This document shows positions 58,415 through 64,000 of a stretch of 64,000 bases of DNA, piece after piece. How positions within the stretch are numbered: position 1 is the stretch's first letter; the number at the start of each line of letters is the position of its first letter. Below the pieces are notes generated by a model that saw only the letters and a list, made by a program, of their open reading frames with translations, was not told the DNA's origin and did no database searches. The translations under genes were made by a program, and so were the position numbers. The stretch comes from Bacillus sp. FJAT-29790 (lineage in GTDB: Bacteria > Bacillota > Bacilli > Bacillales > Cytobacillaceae). The DNA is taken from the NCBI RefSeq assembly GCF_019039215.1, contig NZ_JAHNZZ010000002.1, forward strand, positions 156,068 to 220,067, read 5' to 3'.

Positions 58415-58861
58415 TTAAAAAAGGAATATACTATTTGGAAGGGCGGAGAAATCCATCTTTTTTAATAAAATGTCAGCATTTACTATATTATTGATGGTGA
58501 AAAAATAAGTGTTGTTTTGATCGTCGTAGGTCATTATATATGGACTTCCTTCAATGGGAAAGATAATGATCACTTCATCAATTAGGTCATTGATCCACTG
58601 GTTGTGTACCTTTATGGAAGGATCTAAAGGAATTTTAACCATAAACCCTTTCTTTGGTATTGGGTTAATGTTTTTGTAAAGATCTTTAATTTCAGATAGA
58701 AATTTTCCTGCTACTGATTGAATATCAGGATTTGTGGGAATCGTTTTTATGATAGTTCTTTTTTCAATATCAAAGATTTCGATTTGATTGTTATTTTGAG
58801 CCTGTGTGTGTGAAATAATGATAAAAAATCCAATAAATATGATGAAAATCTTCGGAAACAT
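58415..58861 (-). CDS. Small secreted protein, unknown function
   Basis: About 148 residues from the ATG at 58861, which has GAGGTGG 6 bases upstream; two ATGs further out lack sites. The Sec signal peptide is MFPKIFIIFIGFFIIISHTQAQ. The mature protein (IEIFDIEKRTIIKTIPTNPDIQSVAGKFL...PIPKKGFMVKIPLDPSIKVHN...IIIFPIEGSPYIMTYDDQNNTYFF) alternates strands and helices. I recognise it only as a type of uncharacterised Bacillus exported protein. Monocistronic on the minus strand. Confidence 0.7.
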   Translation of the reverse strand: MFPKIFIIFIGFFIIISHTQAQNNNQIEIFDIEKRTIIKTIPTNPDIQSVAGKFLSEIKDLYKNINPIPKKGFMVKIPLDPSIKVHNQWINDLIDEVIIIFPIEGSPYIMTYDDQNNTYFFTINNIVNADILLKKMDFSALPNSIFLF

Positions 58862-58962
58862 AATAAACCACCTCATAAATAATATTTCCGATGGATACAT
58901 ATTTTATCAAAACATGATCGTACGTTGTGATTGGCAGGACTAGACATCTTTACCTTCATAAG

Positions 58963-58990
58963 CTAGTATCATTAGCGATACTAGTTTTTT
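58963..58990 (+). terminator. Orphan plus-strand terminator hairpin upstream of yfmL
   Basis: CTAGTATC (58963-58970) pairs with GATACTAG (58977-58984) and is followed by six T residues. The nearest plus-strand gene upstream already has its own terminator, so this may end a leader or antisense transcript. Confidence 0.6.
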
Positions 58991-58997
58991 GCGATGA

Positions 58998-59025
58998 TTG
59001 ACCATACTAATAGTATGTTTAATCT
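58998..59025 (+). promoter_or_regulatory. Candidate yfmL promoter with embedded 15-bp palindrome
   Basis: TTGACC (58998-59003) and TAATCT (59020-59025) are 16 bases apart. The palindrome CATACTA-A-TAGTATG (59003-59017) fills the spacer, a position expected for an operator. The leader to the start codon is about 75 nt. Confidence 0.45.
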
Positions 59026-59106
59026 GAAAAAACAGATGGAAAATGTAGTGCAAAAAAGTTAGGTTATTCCTATTTCAAAAATTCGATTATATACAAGGAG
59101 ATACAT

Positions 59107-60240
59107 ATGACACATTCTCTTATTACTAGTATGAAGCCGTTTATACAAGAAGTCTGGAAAAAATACGAATTTGAACAACCGACAACGATACAGACAAGGG
59201 CGATTCCAGCCGCTTTAGAAGGAAAAGATCTTATTGCTGAATCACCGACTGGAACAGGAAAGACGCTAGCTTATTTGCTACCAGTTCTTGAGAAATTGGA
59301 TGCTGATAAAAAAGCAGTACAGGCTGTGATCATTGCCCCGTCCCAGGAGCTAGTTATGCAAATCTTGGAGGAAGCCCAAAAATGGGCAGAAGGCAGCGGC
59401 ATTCGGTCAGCATCCTTTATCGGCGGGGCGAACGTAAAAAGACAACTGGAAAAGTTGAAAAAGCACCCCCATATTGCCATTGGAACGCCGGGAAGAATGC
59501 TCGAATTAATCAAACAAAAAAAGCTGAAAATGCATGAAGTAAAAATGATTGTGCTTGATGAGGGCGACCAGCTGTTAGTTCCTGAGCACATGGAAACGGT
59601 CAGGAACATTGTCAAATCAACATTAAGTGAACGGCAGACCGTGCTTTTTTCTGCGACTCTCCCCGAAGCTACTGAGCAGCTTGCACAGGATCTGACAAAG
59701 AATGCTGAAGTGATAAGGATTGAAAAGGATGAAACGATTGATGCTTCGGCCGTCGATCATCTTTACTTTGTTGCGGAGCAAAGAGATAAGATAAAAATGC
59801 TCGAAAAAATCTCTAGACTTGAATCAATCAAAGCTTTAGTTTTTGTCAAAGATATTGGAAATCTAACGGTCATAGCTGAAAAATTAGCATACAACCATAT
59901 TTTATCAAGCTCCCTTCACAGTGATTTAAATAAAATTGATAGGCAAAATGCCTTGAAGGACTTCCGTACCGGTAAAACGAATATGCTGCTTGCGACTGAT
60001 GTGGCTGCAAGAGGGTTAGATATTAAAGGCGTAACCCATGTCGTTCATACTGATTTTCCGAAGGATCTCAAACAATATGTCCACCGCTCCGGAAGAACAG
60101 GCAGATTTGGCGCTAGCGGAACGGTCATTTCTCTTGTCACCGAAAGAGAAGAAAGAGAACTAAAAAAGTTTGCGAAAGAACTCGGAATCCAAGCTGAAAA
60201 GAAAGTGATGCGTGGCGGTAAAATAGTCAATGCAGACTAG
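59107..60240 (+). CDS. yfmL: DEAD-box RNA helicase YfmL
   Basis: 377 residues, the bare two-domain helicase core with no C-terminal extension, as in B. subtilis YfmL (376), which is linked to ribosome assembly at low temperature. Motifs in order: Q motif FEQPTTIQTRAIPAAL, Walker A ESPTGTGKT, APSQELV in place of PTRELA, TPGRMLEL, motif II VLDEGDQLL (DEGD rather than DEAD), SAT in FSATLP, LVFVKDIGNLTV, DVAARGLDIKGV and HRSGRTGRFG. Other YfmL proteins carry DETD, so the third position varies in this group. AAGGAG 6 bases before the ATG. Confidence 0.92.
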   Translation: MTHSLITSMKPFIQEVWKKYEFEQPTTIQTRAIPAALEGKDLIAESPTGTGKTLAYLLPVLEKLDADKKAVQAVIIAPSQELVMQILEEAQKWAEGSGIRSASFIGGANVKRQLEKLKKHPHIAIGTPGRMLELIKQKKLKMHEVKMIVLDEGDQLLVPEHMETVRNIVKSTLSERQTVLFSATLPEATEQLAQDLTKNAEVIRIEKDETIDASAVDHLYFVAEQRDKIKMLEKISRLESIKALVFVKDIGNLTVIAEKLAYNHILSSSLHSDLNKIDRQNALKDFRTGKTNMLLATDVAARGLDIKGVTHVVHTDFPKDLKQYVHRSGRTGRFGASGTVISLVTEREERELKKFAKELGIQAEKKVMRGGKIVNAD

Positions 60241-60315
60241 CGGGTAAATATACTTGAATAAGGAATAATAAAAGGCAGATACTACTCATTGAACCAATCT
60301 TACTTTTCATGATAT

Positions 60316-60510
60316 TTAACTTTATTCAGCAGAAGTCTCTAACGATATAAGTGGCGAGATGAATGCAAACAGGTATCCAATTCAGTTGGGATTCAAACCC
60401 TGGCTGAAAAAAGTTAAGCCTCCGGCGGATGCCTCAGATTTTTTAAAAGAATTTATCGAGCAAGCTAAGGTAAAAATCTGGGCGCAAATACGCCAAGGCG
60501 AATTTGATTA
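60316..60510 (+). repeat. Structured dispersed repeat, copy C
   Basis: It has the full form: TTAACTTTATTCAGC / GCTGAAAAAAGTTAA, inner hairpin around GGGATTCAAACCC, CCTCCGGCGGATGCC, CAGATTTTTTAAAAG and GGCGCAAATACGCCAAGG. It ends 7 bases before the ribosome site of the small gene at 60535. Confidence 0.75.
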
Positions 60511-60534
60511 TGAATAAAAGGAGTAGTGATTGCA

Positions 60535-60669
60535 ATGGGCAGAAAAAAACTTGGAAATGCAAATGCACAACGAAACAATAATGTGAAAAAAGGCAATCGA
60601 ACAAGCTCGGAATTGGTTGAATTTACAACTGGAAGCGAAAATCCTAGAAAGAACAAGCGGCAAGATTAG
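60535..60669 (+). CDS. Small basic protein (44 residues), unknown
   Basis: MGRKKLGNANAQRNNNVKKG followed by NRTSSELVEFTTGSENPRKN and KRQD. It has an excellent AAAGGAG site 11 bases before the ATG and a bidirectional terminator 22 bases after the stop. Small, Asn/Lys/Arg-rich and soluble, it resembles minor acid-soluble spore proteins in style, but does not match SspH, SspK, SspN, SspO or SspP as I know them. It is too short for usual ORF thresholds. Confidence 0.65.
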   Translation: MGRKKLGNANAQRNNNVKKGNRTSSELVEFTTGSENPRKNKRQD

Positions 60670-60689
60670 CAGCTGTCTAAAAGAAATTA

Positions 60690-60726
60690 AAAAATCCTCT
60701 TTCTTAATTGGAAGAGGATTTTTTGT
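60690..60726. terminator. Bidirectional terminator between the small gene and yhfW
   Basis: AAATCCTCTTTC pairs with GGAAGAGGATT; T runs on both strands serve converging genes. Confidence 0.88.
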
Positions 60727-60734
60727 TGTCATAT

Positions 60735-62264
60735 TTACTCCATATCTACTTTCTTTAGCGGCTTTTTCGCCGGTCCGCTGAAAACTTCTCCATTATAAGA
60801 AAACCGTGATCCATGACAAGGGCAGTCCCAAGTTCTGTCACCGTGATTCCACTCGGTTTCACAGCCGAGATGTGTGCATGTCGTATCGACAAGATGAAGT
60901 TTGCCGTCCGTATCTTTGTAGGCACCGGTTCTTTTTCCGTTAACCATGACGACGGCGCCCTCATCAATTTCTAAGTCACTCGGTTCCTTCGGCGCTACTT
61001 CAAGTTTGCCTTTTATCAAATGCCCTGCCACATCAGTGTTAATCGAAATGAGTTTCTTAATGCCTGGATCGGCTTGAAATCTCGCCGGGTCGAATAGCTC
61101 CTGGTAAGGATTTTTCTTTTCTAAGATAATATCTTTTAGCAGCATGGCAGCTGCTGTTCCGTTTGTCATTCCCCATTTCCTGTAACCTGTTGCAACAAGG
61201 ATGTTTGACCTTTTGGATGTAATCGGGCCGATATAAGCAACTTTATCAAGCGTAATTAAATCCTGAGCTGACCAACGGTATGGAAAATCAGTGATTCCAA
61301 AAACCTTTTCTGCAAAATTTTCAAGTGCTTCATAATGCTTTATTGTGTCAATTCCTTGGCCGGTCTTATGACTTTCACCGCCAACAAGGATTAACTTTTC
61401 CCCATTATAGGGCGTATACCGAAGTGAGCGGGTCGGCTCGTCAGCACTAATATACATTCCGCCTGGAAAATCCTTTTTCGCCTTTATGCCAAGAATGTAT
61501 GATCGGTCAGCATGCATCCTCGCAAAGTAAAAGGCCATCATGTCGACAAAAGGGAAATGGGATGCGGCGATGACGTGTTTGCATTTAACCCGATGTCCGT
61601 CCCTTGTTATCACAACAGGATGATCGCCTTCCCCGATATCAGTAGCTGTCGTGTTTTCGTAAACAACCCCACCGAACTCGACAAAATCCTGCAATAACCG
61701 TTGTAAATATTTTAGAGGATGAAACTGTGCTTGATTCCTCATCATTAAAGTAGCCTTTGTGCTGATATCAAAAGGGATGCCATCTACTAAGCTGCCGTTA
61801 ATGCCGATTTTTCGATAGGCGTCCAATTCTTTTTCGATCTTTTTTGCGTATTCGTCTGAGGTGGCATACATAAAGGCATCCTCATTACTAAAGTCACAGT
61901 CAATTTGCTTTTCCTTTGTTGTATTTCGAATAAAATCTAGTGCACCAGTGGATGCTTCGTAAAAAAGCTTTGCCTTTTCTAAGCCAAAATGGCTGATAAG
62001 CTCATCATAAATAAGACCATGCTGTGCGGTAACTTTTGCTGTTGTATGGCCAGTTGTACCACTTAATATTTGCCCTGCTTCCAAAATAGCGACTTTAAAC
62101 CCTTCTTTAACAAGCAGATACCCGGCCGTAATTCCAGTAATCCCGCCTCCGACAATGACAATGTCAGCGGATATGTGTTCGGATAATTTCCCGAATGATG
62201 GAAGAGAGAGATCTCTCCAATAAGATTCCGGATATTGGGGCATTTTAAAATTCGATTTAGTCAT
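60735..62264 (-). CDS. yhfW: FAD-dependent oxidoreductase fused to a Rieske domain (YhfW)
   Basis: 509 residues, matching YhfW. The N-terminal DAO-type FAD domain starts DIVIVGGGITGITAGYLLVKEG and includes GTTGHTTAKVTAQHG and the C-terminal ATGYRKWGMTNGTAAAMLL. The last about 75 residues are a Rieske [2Fe-2S] domain with ligands in CTHLGCE and CPCHGSRF, with the disulfide-type Cys in both loops. An NADH- or amine-oxidising redox function is probable, but the substrate is not known. ATG at 62264 follows GGAGGAG. Monocistronic. Confidence 0.93.
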   Translation of the reverse strand: MTKSNFKMPQYPESYWRDLSLPSFGKLSEHISADIVIVGGGITGITAGYLLVKEGFKVAILEAGQILSGTTGHTTAKVTAQHGLIYDELISHFGLEKAKLFYEASTGALDFIRNTTKEKQIDCDFSNEDAFMYATSDEYAKKIEKELDAYRKIGINGSLVDGIPFDISTKATLMMRNQAQFHPLKYLQRLLQDFVEFGGVVYENTTATDIGEGDHPVVITRDGHRVKCKHVIAASHFPFVDMMAFYFARMHADRSYILGIKAKKDFPGGMYISADEPTRSLRYTPYNGEKLILVGGESHKTGQGIDTIKHYEALENFAEKVFGITDFPYRWSAQDLITLDKVAYIGPITSKRSNILVATGYRKWGMTNGTAAAMLLKDIILEKKNPYQELFDPARFQADPGIKKLISINTDVAGHLIKGKLEVAPKEPSDLEIDEGAVVMVNGKRTGAYKDTDGKLHLVDTTCTHLGCETEWNHGDRTWDCPCHGSRFSYNGEVFSGPAKKPLKKVDME

Positions 62265-62422
62265 ATGTCTCCTCCTGTATCACTATACTCATACATAATT
62301 TTTCCAATAGGTGGCATTTGTATTCAAATATAGGTAGATTAACGCCCTATTTTTCGTTGACGTTAAAAAATGTTATTGATATAATTCCATCTAAATCAAT
62401 TCAGACTATTGTGTTTTTTGTT

Positions 62423-62702
62423 AGGCTGTTTTTGTAAACTTTGTTGCTTTTTTAGTGTGATATTATTCAATTATCTAAGTTGATTGGAGCGGAGGGCACT
62501 TGACTCCTTGAAAATGCTATCGCATTTCCTTCGTGCGTGGGTAGATTCAAGGATGGAAATTCATTATCCTGCGGGAAATAGAGGGAAGCGGGAGACCCCG
62601 CAGGCGGTGACGCCGAGGAGGCTTCCGTCCCTCCCCGCGGAAAGCAAGTGCCCACAGCGACAAAAAACAACGGGCAAACTTTGAAGGCTAAAACAGGCTA
62701 GA
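62423..62702 (+). mobile_element. MITE-like element, second copy with internal insertion
   Basis: The left end AGGCTGTTTTTGTAAACTTTG matches the copy at 25067 and the core (GGAGCGGAGGGCACTTGACTCC ... CCCCGCGGAAAGCAAGTGCC) is the same, but about 60 extra bases (62509-62568) split the core. The right end is degraded (AAAACAGGCT). No target duplication is clear. Confidence 0.7.
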
Positions 62703-62739
62703 TTAACACAGCCAATAATAAAAGGGGATGGATAAGGAA

Positions 62740-63876
62740 ATGAATTTTGAAACAGCTGTTTTACATAAAAACAAAAAGATAGATCGTGTGATTAAAAGTA
62801 AAGTAACACCAATTTATCAAACATCTGCATTCGCTTTTAATGATTTAGAAGAGCTAGAAGGTTTCTTTCAGGGAAATGGAAATTATCTGTATTCACGAGT
62901 AGGGAATCCCAACACAGATGAGCTTGGCGAAACGATCGCCCGGTTGGAGGGGGCGCCTGCTGGAGTGGCCGCTTCTTCAGGGCTTTCGGCAATTTTGGCC
63001 GGGGTATTAGCGGTCGTTAGTAACGGCGATCATATTGTTGCTGCAGATGATTTATACGGCGGAAGCTTCCACCTAATAAGAGAAGAATTAGGTCAAATGG
63101 GGATTGATGTAACGTTCGTTTCTTTCGCAGATATTAATAAAGTTGAAGAAGCGATCAGGGAAAATACGAAGCTTTTGTATACTGAATCCATTACGAACCC
63201 TCTTTTAAGGGTCGAGGATCTTGCCAATGTCGCAGAGCTTGGAAAAAAGCACAAGATTACTACATTAGTAGATAATACATTTGCAACGCCTTATCATTGT
63301 CAGCCTTTTCTTCAGGGGATTGATTTAGTTGTGCACAGTGCGACGAAATATATCGGCGGACATAGTGATATTACAGCCGGTGTCGTAGTCGGTTCTGAAG
63401 CGCTCATTGAAAAAGCAAGGGCCAAAATCGTCAATCTTGGGACAAATTTAAGTCCGTTTGAGGCGTGGTTAACATGCCGAGGGTCGAAAACACTGGCGCT
63501 AAGAATGAAATCACAATCATTAAATGCAAAATTATTAGCTGAAGCACTACTCGGCAACCGACATGTTGAGAAGGTATATTACCCGCTCTCTTTCCGCGAT
63601 GAGGGCTTTGGCGCAATCGTTACGATCGAGTTAGCTGAAACGGTAGAGGTAAACGAATTCTTTAAAGGACTGGAATGGATAAAAATTGTTCCAACTCTTG
63701 CAGGAGTTGAAACATCTGTATCACATCCATTAATAACCTCTCATCGCGCTCTTCCGCCAGAAACTAGTAAAGAACTTGGTATTACTAATCATGTAGTCCG
63801 AATTTCAGTCGGGATTGAACATATAGAAGATATCATTCAACAATTTGAAAAGGCAATTGAAAAAGCTGTCAAATAA
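62740..63876 (+). CDS. PLP-dependent trans-sulfuration enzyme (Cys/Met metabolism family)
   Basis: About 378 residues from ATG 62740; an ATG at 62728 abuts the AAAGGGG site and is less likely. Family marks: TPIYQTSAFAFNDLEELE, YLYSRVGNPNTDELGETIARLEGAPAGVAASSGLSAI, VDNTFATPYHCQPFLQGIDLVVHSATKYIGGHSD with the PLP Lys, GTNLSPFEAWLTCRGSKTLALRM and a C-terminal LAGVETSVSHPLITSH. It catalyses formation or cleavage of a thioether in methionine/cysteine metabolism: cystathionine gamma-synthase, beta/gamma-lyase or methionine gamma-lyase. The motif set fits the group but not one reaction. No S-box or T-box leader seen. Monocistronic. Confidence 0.87.
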   Translation: MNFETAVLHKNKKIDRVIKSKVTPIYQTSAFAFNDLEELEGFFQGNGNYLYSRVGNPNTDELGETIARLEGAPAGVAASSGLSAILAGVLAVVSNGDHIVAADDLYGGSFHLIREELGQMGIDVTFVSFADINKVEEAIRENTKLLYTESITNPLLRVEDLANVAELGKKHKITTLVDNTFATPYHCQPFLQGIDLVVHSATKYIGGHSDITAGVVVGSEALIEKARAKIVNLGTNLSPFEAWLTCRGSKTLALRMKSQSLNAKLLAEALLGNRHVEKVYYPLSFRDEGFGAIVTIELAETVEVNEFFKGLEWIKIVPTLAGVETSVSHPLITSHRALPPETSKELGITNHVVRISVGIEHIEDIIQQFEKAIEKAVK

Positions 63877-63914
63877 GAGGTTTCGTTAAATATATCTGCA
63901 TTGTTGTAAAAATA

Positions 63915-64000
63915 AGGCTGATTTCGTAAAGTTTGCTTTTTTATAATGTGATTTTTATTTAATAATCTGAGTTGGTTGGAGCGGAGGGCACTTGACTCCT
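63915..64000 (+). mobile_element. MITE-like element, third copy cut by the window end
   Basis: AGGCTGATTTCGTAAAGTTTG, TTGGAGCGGAGGGCACTTGA and CTCCT match the left half of the copies at 25067 and 62423, in the same orientation. Confidence 0.6.

Noticed and set aside
62740..63876. Possible SAM or T-box riboswitch before the trans-sulfuration gene
   Set aside because: The upstream 300 bases are a repeat element; no S-box core (such as the conserved k-turn region) or T-box sequence was seen.

Overview
This 64 kb window comes from a low-GC, spore-forming Firmicute of the Bacillaceae. Nearly every recognisable protein has its closest familiar counterpart in Bacillus: YunB (sporulation), SigX, GltC, GlnK/GlnL, YkuK, YwbE, YfmL, YhfW, NRAMP MntH and a YfiB/YfiC-type exporter. 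Strong AGGAGG-type ribosome sites, TTG/GTG starts and U-tailed terminators agree. There is no rRNA, tRNA, CRISPR array, phage module or intact insertion sequence. I cannot fix the genus from sequence alone.

Layout. 1-9.2 kb: tail of a LivF-type ATPase, an unassigned structured RNA region, a SEDS cell-wall polymerase, manganese transporter MntH, a RocB-like M20 peptidase with its GntR regulator, a divergent D-2-hydroxyacid (lactate/glycolate) oxidase, and a glutamate/dicarboxylate symporter. 9.3-11.5 kb: a GlnK/GlnL-type two-component system that probably drives the symporter. 12-20.5 kb: an envelope-stress neighbourhood with secreted proteins, SigX, an OmpR-type regulator and kinase, an FG-GAP-like lipoprotein and an NlpC/P60 protein without its catalytic residues. 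Three of these exported-protein genes share the same triple TAAC-type promoter repeat. 20.8-24.9 kb: MarR plus a heterodimeric ABC exporter. 25-36.3 kb: a LacI-controlled catabolic operon with a ribose-type ABC importer, two PfkB kinases, two M20 deacylases, a GATase-like protein and a BtpA/SgcQ protein. Its substrate is not evident and it is the best candidate here for an undescribed pathway. 36.4-41.2 kb: SDR, VOC protein, degraded gene remnants (including a MetH tail), acyl-CoA dehydrogenase and rRNA methyltransferase. 41.3-43.8 kb: gdhA divergent from a GltC-like regulator. 44-53 kb: envelope and housekeeping genes, mostly on the minus strand, including a soluble acyl-ACP desaturase, DsbA-like YwbO, PanE and YunB. 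53.7-64 kb: cold-shock protein, methionine aminopeptidase, lactonase, a second ECF sigma/anti-sigma pair, DEAD-box helicase YfmL, Rieske oxidoreductase YhfW and a trans-sulfuration enzyme.

Four families of small dispersed repeats thread through the intergenic DNA: a roughly 190-bp structured element (3 copies), a 220-280-bp MITE-like element (one copy with a clear target duplication), a roughly 50-bp element around the palindrome GGTGCCTGGCACC that sits at gene 3' ends, and a 41-bp tandem repeat. Nitrogen and carbon metabolism recurs across the window (GlnKL, symporter with a CcpA site, GltC/GdhA, several M20 peptidases).
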